Positions 46,361 through 54,780 of a stretch of DNA of 64,000 nucleotides are shown piece by piece. Made by a program: the position numbers and the translations under genes. The stretch is from assembly GCF_900095855.1 (NCBI RefSeq), contig NZ_FMIY01000002.1:363322-427321 (forward strand). Direction: 5' to 3'. Source of the DNA: Megasphaera coli (lineage in GTDB: Bacteria; Bacillota; Negativicutes; Veillonellales; Megasphaeraceae). Positions within the stretch are counted from its first letter, which is position 1, and every line of letters starts with the position of its first letter. The notes under the pieces are model-generated. The model did no database searches. It was not told the DNA's origin and saw only the letters and a list, made by a program, of their open reading frames with translations.

Positions 46361-49300
46361 ATGAACAAAGCTTATAAGGTCATTTATAATCGTACTCGTC
46401 ATATGTATCAAGTCGTCTCGGAGTTGGCGAAGAGTCACGGGAGGATGCCTTCAACCGGTACGGTTAGCGGCAGAGCGGGAACTATATTGGCAAGGACCGT
46501 TCTCGCATCGTTATTGTTTTTCGGCGGAAGTATAGGGGTTCATGGAGCCACCGTCAATGACGGGGATACGCTGAGCGGAGGCGCAAATATTACGGTAACG
46601 AAAGATACCGCCACCAACACCATCACGGTAGAGACCAACGGTTTGGCTACAACCACCGATCTGACCGCAGTGAGCAATACCGTAAATACCAATACATCCA
46701 AGATAAATACGAATACCAATAATATTAATACCAATTCCAATAATATCAGTACGAATTCCAGTAATATTAATGCCAATACGAACAAAATAAATACATTGAC
46801 GGCTTTGACCAACAGTCTGGGACTTGATTCCACTAAAGCCGGAGTAAAGTATTTCCGTGCCAATTCCACCGGTGCGGATGCCGCAGCGACCGGGACCGAC
46901 TCCGTTGCCGTCGGTCCCAAAGCCAAGGCCACTCAGACCAATGCCGTTGCCGTCGGCAATGATGCAAACGCTACCGGTGATAATGCGGTAGCCGTCGGAG
47001 TGAATTCCAAGGCGGCGGCCGGCAGTTCGGTGGCCGTAGGGGACGATGCGAGGAATTCTTCTTCGGCGACCAACGGTATCGCTATCGGCCGAAAAGCGGT
47101 TAACGGCGCTTTCAGCGGCATGACTCCGGACGGAGACGGGATCACCGTTATGGTCGGCGGCGGGAAAAACAGTATTTCCGTCGGGAATAACGCCAATGCC
47201 CGCGGCAATTCGGCCTTGGCACTTGGCGACGGTGCAGTTGTAAAGAATGACGGTGCTAATGAGCTGATCAACAGCAACAGTATGGCCATCGGCACAAACG
47301 CGGGAACAGTGGCATCCAATAATGCCGTGGCCATCGGGCGCGGTGCGTCCGTTACTAAGAACAGCAACAGCGCAATTGCATTCGGTGACGGTGCCGCGGC
47401 TACTGCGGAAGCGGCAACGGCGGTCGGTAAAGGGGCCGCAGCTAAAGGTGCGGACAGCTTTGCGGCGGGAACTTCCGCATTGTCTACAGGAGGAAATGCC
47501 GTGGCTATCGGCAAGGGTGCTCAGGCCGGCGGCGGGAATGCCGTGGCTATCGGCAATACCAGCACGACGGGCGGCTCCGATTCCGTTGCCGTCGGCAATC
47601 AGGCCAGTGCAGCGGCGGGTAAATCCATCGCGGTCGGTTCCGAAGCCGGTAAAGGTATGGTAGGGGATCTGCTGGGGACCAAAGGCTCTCATGTTGCGAT
47701 CGGCGATCAGGCGGGCCAGAATATCAATGCACTCCAAAATATTGCCATCGGTTTTAAATCCGGTGCTAACGGATCCAGTGACTATAACATTGCCATCGGT
47801 TCCGAAGCGGGTACCAATATAGGCTCACCGGGCAATGCCGCCGTCGGGAAAAATGTGTCCATCGGCTATCACGCCAATAAAAATGACACGCTCAAGTCTA
47901 TTATCCAATCTACGGCAGTCGGCAGTGAAACCAAGACCGCCGATGACGCGGTCGCATTGGGATACCAGGCGCAGGCCACGGGCAACGGCTCCATAGCTGC
48001 CGGCTTTAATGCACAGGCAATGGACGCGGGCAGCATGGCTTTGGGGCAGGGGGCTTCGGCCAAAGGCGGAAACATCGCCATCGGCAACGGTTCCGTGGCC
48101 GATCCGTCCATGATCAGCGGTACGGGATATCTGACGAACACGGCCGCTCCCGCAACAGGCGTTTCCGTAGGTACTTCGTCGGCTCTGCGCCGCATTACCA
48201 ATGTGGCGGACGGCGCGCAGGATCAGGATGCCGTTACGGTGGCACAGCTGAAAAAATCCATTGACGCCACAGTGGCGCAAGTAAATGCGAATATCACCAG
48301 CACAACGGCGACGGGGGTTTTTTACGATACGGCAACTACCGGACAGGAAAGCATTACTTTAAGAAATACGGGCAATAAAGGTACGGTCATTCATAATGTG
48401 GCCAATGGGATATTGGGGACGGACGCGGTCAATGTCAATCAGTTGAATGATACGGTTGACAGTGCAAAGACGCACTATTATTCCGTAAAATCCACTAATG
48501 CCAACAACTACAATAATGACCTGGCTTCCGGTGATGATTCCATGGCGGCGGGGGTCAGTGCCAAGGCGTTGGGAACACGCAGCGTATCTATCGGTAATAA
48601 TGTGGAATCTCAGGGAACCGGCAGTATTGCATTAGGCTCCGGGTATGATGATCCGAATAATCCGGGGTCATTGACACAGACGCTGGCAGTAACGGGTTAT
48701 GAATACAATACGGCAATCGGTGCGGGTGCCCAGGCGGCGGGCAATCACTCTATCGCCATGGGAACGCGTGCCACGTCATCTCTTAAAAGTGGCGGCACCA
48801 GTGTGGACAAAGCTATTGCTATCGGTTACTCTGCCGGAGTTTCCGATGACAAGGCGATCGCCATCGGCAGTGATGCAAAGAGCAACAGCAAGAGTGCCAC
48901 CGCCTTGGGCGATCGGGCACAGTCTCTGGCGGGCAATGCACTCGCCATCGGCACGGCGGCGACGGCTACGGGAGAATCCTCCGGCGCTATCGGTACAAGT
49001 AATGTTGTCAGCGGTGCCAATACGTATGTTATCGGTGCCAAGAACAGTGCTCCCGCAGCCGGCGTAACCAGTAACGGTGCCGATGTCACGGCAAACAATT
49101 CCGGCGTTTTCGGGAATGAAAATACATTGAACGGAAACGGAAACAGAGTTGTCGGCAACAGCAATATAGTAAAACAGGAAACTGCAAAAGGACTGTCCGA
49201 TGTTATGGTGACCGGCAACAGCAATACGGTCAGCGGGGATGCGGATACGACGACACAGGATGATTCCGGAGACATGTCGGGCATTACGATCACCGGTTCC

Positions 49301-52300
49301 AAAAATACGGTGAAAGCGGTCAATAACCAAAAGAAGCTTGCAGATATCCAGATTGTCGGAAATAACAATAAAGTCGACACATCAAATAAAACACTTGATT
49401 TATCCAATACGCAGATACTGGGCAGTAATGTGACGGCGACTATGGGAAATTCCGTATATTTGGGCAGCGGCTCCGCTTATGTGGCTGACAGTGCTTCCAC
49501 GAAAGGCATGTCCGTTTACAATACGGACGGTACCTATGCGTATGCAGGCGGTACGCCGGCAGGCGTGGTTACGGTCGGTTCGAAAGGCAAGGAACGCCGT
49601 ATCCAGAATGTGGCAGCCGGCCTTGTCAGTGCGGCAAGCACCGATGCCGTGAACGGCAGTCAGCTGTATACGATGACACGGCCGCTGCGTTTTGCCGGAG
49701 ACAATTCTACGATCGGAGCCACGGCGGCAGCCGATGTAAATGTTCTCCATCGGGGATCCGATCAGGCCATGTCCATCCTGGGCGGTGCGACAGGTGCATT
49801 AAGCGACGGCAATATCGGCGTAACGGCTGATGCGGCAGCCAATAAGATCAACGTGAAGCTTGCCAAAGACCTGAAGGATTTAAACAGCGTGACTACGGGC
49901 GATACGGTCATGAATACGAACGGAGTGACAATCAACAACGGTCCTTCCATTACAAAGAACGGTATTAATGCGGGCAACAAGACCATTACCAATGTGGCCG
50001 CCGGCGTCAACGATACGGATGCCGTCAATGTGAGCCAGTTGAAAAAGATTAGCGATGTGGATAAAGGCGGCGGATTCGGCCTTGCAGATGAAGCCGGTGC
50101 CACGGTCAAAAAGAATCTGGGAGAAACGGTTGCCGTTGTCGGAGATAATAAGAATACGACAACAAAAGTAGTCGGCGGCAAACTGCAGGTAGCATTGAAA
50201 GATGATATCAATGTAAACAGCGTGACTGCGAAAACTGTCAATACAGATACTATAAAAGCGGGTGACACCACAATTACCGGCAACGGCCTGGTGATTAACG
50301 GCGGTCCTTCCATTACAAAGACCGGAATTAGTGCAGGCGGAAAAACGATTACCAACGTGGCTGCCGGTGTTAATGATACGGATGCGGTTAACGTAAAGCA
50401 GTTAAAAGATACAATTACAGCGAACAAGACCGTTTTGCAGGACGGGAAGAATACGACCGTTACGGGCAGCGGGACTTCCGCCGATCCGTATAAGGTGAAT
50501 CTGAACGACCATGTGACGCTGGGAACGGATCCGGCCAAGCAGATCGATATCAACGGAGAAACGGGAGTTATCAAAGCCGGAGACAAGGTAACTATTGACG
50601 GTACGAAAGGGAACATTACTTCCGGCAAGGTGACCGTCAACGGAGAAAACGGAACGGTCAACGGGCTGACCAACAAGACGTGGGATCCGAATAACTTTAC
50701 GAGCGGTCAGGCAGCTACGGAAGACCAATTGAAAGCTGTTGACAACAAGATCACCAATACGACGACCGAGCTGACGAATAAGGGTATGAATTTCGGCGGA
50801 AATTCCGGTGCTTCCGTTCATAAAAACTTGGGAGAAACGATGGAAATCGTCGGCGAAGGGGCGAAGGCGGATGATCAGTACAGCGGCGAAAACATCAAAA
50901 CCTATACAAAAGACGGCAAGCTTGTTATCGGCATGGATAAGAACCTGAAAGCCGACAGTATCGCCATAAACGGCAAGGACGGCAGAGACGGAGCCACCAT
51001 TAAAGGCGGAGACGGAAAGCCCGGTGTGGACGGAACGAATATTACCCGTCTGGTTATTGAAGAGAAAGATGGCAAGCAGCATGATATCGCCACCTTGGAT
51101 GACGGCATGAAATACGGCGGCGATACAGGTGCCGTTATTAAGAAGAAACTGAATGAACAGGTCAACGTAGTCGGCGGTATTACTGATGAAAGCAAGCTGA
51201 CGACTGAAGACAATCTCGGTGTAGTATCCGACGGCGGCAGCAACCTGAAAGTCCGGATGGCCAAGGATGTGAAAGGACTGAATACAGTCACGACCAATAC
51301 GCTTAATGCGACGACTGTAAATGCAACAATCGTGAATGCCACCACGGTTAAGACCGGGGACACTACCGTCAACGACAACGGACTGACGATCAGTAACGGT
51401 CCTTCCATTACCAAAGCGGGAGTTGATGCGGGCAACAAGACCATTACCAATGTGGCTCCCGGCGCAATCAATCCGACAAGCACGGATGCGGTCAACGGTT
51501 CCCAGTTGTATCAGACTGAAAATAAGATAACGAAGCTGGGCGACCGTGTGGATCGCGTAGGTGCGGGGGCAGCCGCTTTGGCGGCACTCCATCCGCTGGA
51601 CTTCGATCCGGATGACAAATGGGATGTGGCAGCCGGCTACGGTAATTATAAAGGGGCACATGCCGTGGCGATCGGGGCGTTTTACCGTCCGAATGAGGAT
51701 ACCATGTTCAGCGTCGGCGGTTCATTCGGCGGCGGAGAGAATATGGTAAATGCCGGTGTCAGCTTGAAGCTGGGGCAAGGGAACCATGTTTCCACTTCCA
51801 AAGTAGCCATGGCGAAGGAAATTATTGAATTAAAAGATTCTGTTGCCCGATTGGAAGCACAAAACGAACAGTTCCGTACCATTATCGGTCAAATGTCGGG
51901 ACAGGCGATGAAAGACGTAACTTTCCCGGATGTACCGAAAGATCATTGGGCTTATGAATATGTGAAATCCTTAGCCGACAGAGGCCTTCTTGAAGGATAT
52001 CCCGATGGTGAGTTTAAAGGAGACCGTTCGATGACACGGTATGAATTTGCAGCAATCATATACCGTGCACTGCAAAATGGTGCGCCTGTCGACGGCAATA
52101 TGGGCAAGGCCATGGACGAATTCGGTCCTGAAATCGAAAAGGTACGGGAAGCATACCGTTTCCGTGTAGATCGTATTTCCGGAACGGACAATGACAGGAA
52201 CAAGATAGAACGCATTCGCGTCAACAATAAGAACAATGAAGAAAAAGGCGATTACCGTGATATATACGGCTCCCACATACAAATGGAGAACGATACTCAT

Positions 52301-52303
52301 TAA
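46361..52303 (+). CDS. YadA-like trimeric autotransporter adhesin with C-terminal SLH domain
   Basis: From ATG 46361 (GGAGAGG upstream) the product has 1980 residues. It opens with an ESPR extended signal ('MNKAYKVIYNRTRHMYQVVS') and a hydrophobic core. A coiled coil of Asn/Thr/Ile repeats (residues about 105-155) precedes YadA-type head repeats of the AVAIGxxA kind (about 180-605 and 715-900). Six HIM/neck motifs ending in DAV follow at about 612, 678, 1082, 1208, 1329 and 1693. The YadA membrane anchor (about 1737-1807, 'WDVAAGYGNYKGAHAVAIGA') normally ends such proteins. Here it is followed by a coiled coil, one SLH domain (about 1853-1907, 'FPDVPKDHWAYEYVKSLADR') and a charged tail. The adhesin should be displayed outside the cell while the SLH part reaches the peptidoglycan. 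An earlier frame start at 46298 is unlikely. Confidence 0.93.
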   Translation: MNKAYKVIYNRTRHMYQVVSELAKSHGRMPSTGTVSGRAGTILARTVLASLLFFGGSIGVHGATVNDGDTLSGGANITVTKDTATNTITVETNGLATTTDLTAVSNTVNTNTSKINTNTNNINTNSNNISTNSSNINANTNKINTLTALTNSLGLDSTKAGVKYFRANSTGADAAATGTDSVAVGPKAKATQTNAVAVGNDANATGDNAVAVGVNSKAAAGSSVAVGDDARNSSSATNGIAIGRKAVNGAFSGMTPDGDGITVMVGGGKNSISVGNNANARGNSALALGDGAVVKNDGANELINSNSMAIGTNAGTVASNNAVAIGRGASVTKNSNSAIAFGDGAAATAEAATAVGKGAAAKGADSFAAGTSALSTGGNAVAIGKGAQAGGGNAVAIGNTSTTGGSDSVAVGNQASAAAGKSIAVGSEAGKGMVGDLLGTKGSHVAIGDQAGQNINALQNIAIGFKSGANGSSDYNIAIGSEAGTNIGSPGNAAVGKNVSIGYHANKNDTLKSIIQSTAVGSETKTADDAVALGYQAQATGNGSIAAGFNAQAMDAGSMALGQGASAKGGNIAIGNGSVADPSMISGTGYLTNTAAPATGVSVGTSSALRRITNVADGAQDQDAVTVAQLKKSIDATVAQVNANITSTTATGVFYDTATTGQESITLRNTGNKGTVIHNVANGILGTDAVNVNQLNDTVDSAKTHYYSVKSTNANNYNNDLASGDDSMAAGVSAKALGTRSVSIGNNVESQGTGSIALGSGYDDPNNPGSLTQTLAVTGYEYNTAIGAGAQAAGNHSIAMGTRATSSLKSGGTSVDKAIAIGYSAGVSDDKAIAIGSDAKSNSKSATALGDRAQSLAGNALAIGTAATATGESSGAIGTSNVVSGANTYVIGAKNSAPAAGVTSNGADVTANNSGVFGNENTLNGNGNRVVGNSNIVKQETAKGLSDVMVTGNSNTVSGDADTTTQDDSGDMSGITITGSKNTVKAVNNQKKLADIQIVGNNNKVDTSNKTLDLSNTQILGSNVTATMGNSVYLGSGSAYVADSASTKGMSVYNTDGTYAYAGGTPAGVVTVGSKGKERRIQNVAAGLVSAASTDAVNGSQLYTMTRPLRFAGDNSTIGATAAADVNVLHRGSDQAMSILGGATGALSDGNIGVTADAAANKINVKLAKDLKDLNSVTTGDTVMNTNGVTINNGPSITKNGINAGNKTITNVAAGVNDTDAVNVSQLKKISDVDKGGGFGLADEAGATVKKNLGETVAVVGDNKNTTTKVVGGKLQVALKDDINVNSVTAKTVNTDTIKAGDTTITGNGLVINGGPSITKTGISAGGKTITNVAAGVNDTDAVNVKQLKDTITANKTVLQDGKNTTVTGSGTSADPYKVNLNDHVTLGTDPAKQIDINGETGVIKAGDKVTIDGTKGNITSGKVTVNGENGTVNGLTNKTWDPNNFTSGQAATEDQLKAVDNKITNTTTELTNKGMNFGGNSGASVHKNLGETMEIVGEGAKADDQYSGENIKTYTKDGKLVIGMDKNLKADSIAINGKDGRDGATIKGGDGKPGVDGTNITRLVIEEKDGKQHDIATLDDGMKYGGDTGAVIKKKLNEQVNVVGGITDESKLTTEDNLGVVSDGGSNLKVRMAKDVKGLNTVTTNTLNATTVNATIVNATTVKTGDTTVNDNGLTISNGPSITKAGVDAGNKTITNVAPGAINPTSTDAVNGSQLYQTENKITKLGDRVDRVGAGAAALAALHPLDFDPDDKWDVAAGYGNYKGAHAVAIGAFYRPNEDTMFSVGGSFGGGENMVNAGVSLKLGQGNHVSTSKVAMAKEIIELKDSVARLEAQNEQFRTIIGQMSGQAMKDVTFPDVPKDHWAYEYVKSLADRGLLEGYPDGEFKGDRSMTRYEFAAIIYRALQNGAPVDGNMGKAMDEFGPEIEKVREAYRFRVDRISGTDNDRNKIERIRVNNKNNEEKGDYRDIYGSHIQMENDTH
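46910..48170 (+). repeat. Head-domain repeats within the adhesin gene
   Basis: Degenerate units of about 14-16 codons encode AVAVG/AIAIG-type turns of the left-handed beta-roll head. At DNA level 'gccgtggctatcggc'-like segments recur many times. They are coding repeats, not a CRISPR array. Confidence 0.85.
49931..51510 (+). repeat. Three long stalk/neck repeats within the adhesin gene
   Basis: Copies at 49931-50042, 50294-50405 and 51389-51510 encode nearly the same block: 'GPSITKxGIxAGxKTITNVA' then a DAVN neck. Each is followed or preceded by a 'KNLGETVAVVG'-like segment. DNA identity between copies is high enough by eye to allow recombination that would change stalk length in frame. Confidence 0.8.
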
Positions 52304-52344
52304 TTTGATGGAAAACGCTGAGTAACCTTTCTTCTTCAAGTAAA

Positions 52345-52405
52345 CAAAAGGTCCGGCAAAAGGAACAGATAAAATCTGTACCCTTTTGCCGGACCTTCTT
52401 TGTTT
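52345..52405. terminator. Bidirectional terminator after the adhesin gene
   Basis: A 16-bp perfect stem (52348-52363 with 52382-52397) encloses a smaller ACAGAT/ATCTGT hairpin. A T-rich tract follows on the plus strand and an A-rich tract precedes it, serving the convergent minus-strand gene as well. Confidence 0.9.
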
Positions 52406-52418
52406 ATTCGGCGACCTG

Positions 52419-52904
52419 TTATTTCTCTGAAAGAGTATAACGCTTTGAGGCGTCAACCATAAACAGACGAATGAACAATCCTTTTGCCGATTTGATTTTC
52501 AGAGGCCTGTTATTTTCCGAGGCTTTTCCGTCCGCGTCAAAAGCCCCTTTGAGTGTAGATGACAGGATTTTATATTTTCCGCGAGTTTTGTCACTCCAAA
52601 TATGAGCATCGTATTCGAGGATTCCCGTCGTCAACTTATTTTCCTGATAATCCGCAGCGGTCGGTCTGACGGCAATATCCATAACGTACAGAGTGCAATA
52701 GATGTTTTGCAGGCTGCTGGGGAGATCCGCAGTTTCTATCCCCATCAAGCTTTCCGTGTCCACGTAAATCACACTGTTTGCCGCAGTTTCTACGACCCGG
52801 TAGCGTTCCGGATTTTCAAGCAGTGTCTTGGCGTCCATAGCGCCGGCCGCTGCGGGAAAAAGCAGAGCGGCAGCCATTGACAGGGTAATGAGCAATCTTT
52901 TCAT
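52419..52904 (-). CDS. Small secreted protein of unknown function
   Basis: The 161-residue protein has a clear signal peptide ('MKRLLITLSMAAALLFPAAA', cleavage near AGA-MDAK). The mature part contains 'SVIYVDTESLMGIETADLPS', 'YCTLYVMDIAV', 'ILEYDAHIWSDKTRGKYKIL' and no membrane segment, cysteine motif or SLH domain. I do not recognise a named family with confidence. It is convergent with the adhesin gene and divergent from the metal transporter operon. Confidence 0.75.
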   Translation of the reverse strand: MKRLLITLSMAAALLFPAAAGAMDAKTLLENPERYRVVETAANSVIYVDTESLMGIETADLPSSLQNIYCTLYVMDIAVRPTAADYQENKLTTGILEYDAHIWSDKTRGKYKILSSTLKGAFDADGKASENNRPLKIKSAKGLFIRLFMVDASKRYTLSEK

Positions 52905-53019
52905 AATTGATACCTCCGTTTTTTTCTTTCAATAGTATCATGAAATCGGGAAGTATGCTACTTCGGCTTTTTCCCGGACGCAGTATTATCACCCTGCCGA
53001 CAGATTGAAAAATTAGGTG

Positions 53020-53048
53020 TTGACAAGCGCCAGAGCAGATAATAAAAT
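53020..53048 (+). promoter_or_regulatory. Promoter of the metal ABC transporter operon
   Basis: TTGACA (53020-53025) and TAAAAT (53043-53048) are separated by 17 bases, 45 bases before the first gene. Confidence 0.82.
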
Positions 53049-53053
53049 AAAAG

Positions 53054-53067
53054 TAAGGCGAGCCTAA
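53054..53067. promoter_or_regulatory. DtxR/MntR-family operator
   Basis: TAAGGCGAGCCTAA is a near-perfect palindrome built on AGGC-GA-GCCT, closely resembling DtxR-family boxes. It starts 6 bases after the -10, at the expected transcription start, where a metal-loaded repressor would block initiation. The cognate repressor gene is the last of this operon. Confidence 0.75.
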
Positions 53068-53092
53068 CAAAAATAAAAAACGGAGGATATAT

Positions 53093-54016
53093 ATGAAAAA
53101 ATTTCTGGTTATATGTTTGGCATTAGCCATGCTTCTTGTAGCCGCATGCGGAAATACGGGCGATAAGGAGTCATCCGGCGAAAAGAAAAAGGTCACGGTT
53201 ACGACTTCTTTCCTTTACGATATGGTCGAGACGTTGGCAGGAGACGACGTCGATCTCAATCTTATCATACCTGCAGGAGAGGATCCGCACCTCTATGTGG
53301 CCAAGGCGGAGGATTTGAGGAAGATACAGGATGCGGATCTGGTACTGTACCACGGTCTGCATTTTGAAGGAAAAATGCAGGATGCCCTTAAAAGTAAGGG
53401 ATATGCGGTTACGGAGACCTTTGACCGGGGAAAAATAGGCACTATGGAAGAGGACGGAAATGTCATTCAGGATCCGCATTTCTGGTTCGACGTGGAGCTC
53501 TATAAGGAAGCGACTGCAAATGCGGCCAAGCAGCTAGAAGCACTGCTGCCGGAAAAGAAGGAAAAAATTGAAAAGAATCTCGAAGCTTATTTGCAGGAAC
53601 TTACAAAACTGGATGAGGAAAACAGAAAGATGCTGGAACAGATCCCTGAAGATCACAGGTATCTTATTACACCGCACGATGCATTCAACTATTTCTCGAG
53701 ACGCTACAACATCCCCGTAAAAGCGCCTCAAGGTGTCAGCACCGACAGTGAAGTTGCCAACAAGGATGTGCAGGATACGGCCGATTTCATAGTCGAACAT
53801 CGGGTAAAAGCGATCTTTGCGGAATCCACGACCGATCCGGCACGTATGGAAAAGCTCCGCGAAGCATGCGCGGCAAAAGGCTTTGACGTGAAGGTTGTAA
53901 AGGGAGAAAATGAACAGCTCTTTTCCGATTCTCTGGCGCCGAAAGGTGAGGACGGAGATACGTATATAAGCATGTATAAGCATAATGTGAGACTGATAAC
54001 GGAGAATTTGAAGTAG
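53093..54016 (+). CDS. Metal ABC transporter substrate-binding lipoprotein (Mn/Zn type)
   Basis: The 307-residue cluster A-I binding protein has a lipoprotein signal ending in LVAAC. The expected metal ligands are present: His in 'PAGEDPHLYVAKAEDL', His in 'QDPHFWFDVELY', a third His/Glu region at 'YLITPHDAFNYFSRRYN' and 'AESTTDPARMEKL', and Asp in 'GEDGDTYISMYKHN'. No histidine-rich loop is seen, which favours manganese or iron over zinc, as does the MntR-type repressor in the operon. It is the first gene of the operon. Confidence 0.93.
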   Translation: MKKFLVICLALAMLLVAACGNTGDKESSGEKKKVTVTTSFLYDMVETLAGDDVDLNLIIPAGEDPHLYVAKAEDLRKIQDADLVLYHGLHFEGKMQDALKSKGYAVTETFDRGKIGTMEEDGNVIQDPHFWFDVELYKEATANAAKQLEALLPEKKEKIEKNLEAYLQELTKLDEENRKMLEQIPEDHRYLITPHDAFNYFSRRYNIPVKAPQGVSTDSEVANKDVQDTADFIVEHRVKAIFAESTTDPARMEKLREACAAKGFDVKVVKGENEQLFSDSLAPKGEDGDTYISMYKHNVRLITENLK

Positions 54017-54054
54017 CCGTGTGCCGTGCATAAAGGAGAGAACAGGGCGAAAGA

Positions 54055-54780
54055 ATGAATAAAGAGATCATAAAAGTCGAAGATCTGACAATGGCATATC
54101 ATGACAAGCCCGTCCTCTGGGATGTCGATATAAGCATCCCGGAGGGCTCCCGCACGGCGATAATAGGCCCGAACGGAGCCGGGAAGTCCACTTTGCTGAA
54201 AGGTATATTGGGCCTGCAAAAAACATTGTCCGGGGAAATTACCGTATTCGGCGAGCCCGTAAAACGGGTAATCAAAAAGATTGCCTATATTCCGCAAAAA
54301 GGATCGGTAAACTGGGATTTCCCGACGACCGTTACGGATGTCGTTCTCATGGGGCGGTACGGTCATTTGGGCTGGATCCGCAGACCGGGGAGGAAAGATA
54401 AGGAGTATGCAGCCCGCGCCATCGATATGATGGGGCTTACGGCCGTTAAAGAGAGGCAAATATCACAGCTCAGCGGCGGTCAGAAGCAGCGCGTCTTCAT
54501 TGCCCGCGCCATAGCGCAGGCTGCGGATATTTATATTATGGATGAACCGCTGGCAGGTGTGGATAAGCGGACTGAAGGGATTATTATCGGCTTTATCAAG
54601 GACATGCAGGAAAAAGGGAAGACATCCGTCGTCGTCCATCATGATCTCAATACGTTGACCGACTATTTTGACTATGTTGTCATTCTGAATAAGCGCGTCA
54701 TCGTACAGGGTCCGGTTAATGAAGTATTTACGGCGGCCAATTTGGAAGCGGCCATGATGATCGGAGGCAGCCATGCCTGA
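54055..54780 (+). CDS. Metal ABC transporter ATP-binding protein
   Basis: The 241-residue ATPase has Walker A 'GPNGAGKSTLLKG', the signature 'SQLSGGQKQRVFIARAIAQ', Walker B 'IYIMDEPLAGVD' and the H-loop 'VVHHDLNTL'. 'YIPQKGSVNWDFPTTVTDVV' is characteristic of the manganese/zinc subfamily. It powers import through the two permeases that follow, and overlaps the first by 8 bases. Confidence 0.96.
   Translation: MNKEIIKVEDLTMAYHDKPVLWDVDISIPEGSRTAIIGPNGAGKSTLLKGILGLQKTLSGEITVFGEPVKRVIKKIAYIPQKGSVNWDFPTTVTDVVLMGRYGHLGWIRRPGRKDKEYAARAIDMMGLTAVKERQISQLSGGQKQRVFIARAIAQAADIYIMDEPLAGVDKRTEGIIIGFIKDMQEKGKTSVVVHHDLNTLTDYFDYVVILNKRVIVQGPVNEVFTAANLEAAMMIGGSHA

Noticed and set aside
46910-48170. Regularly spaced similar segments suggesting a CRISPR-like array
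   Set aside because: The segments are degenerate, in frame, and encode AVAIG-type head repeats; there are no identical repeats with unrelated spacers and no cas genes.
46511-51661. Long open frames on the minus strand inside the adhesin gene (e.g. 46511-47737 and 50402-51661)
   Set aside because: They mirror the repetitive codon pattern of the adhesin, lack ribosome binding sites, and give low-complexity products without recognisable domains.
52945-52977. CGGGAA ... TTCCCG and GAAGTA-TGC-TACTTC repeats as a terminator or operator
   Set aside because: The two repeats overlap and compete, neither has a T tract, and they match no known site.
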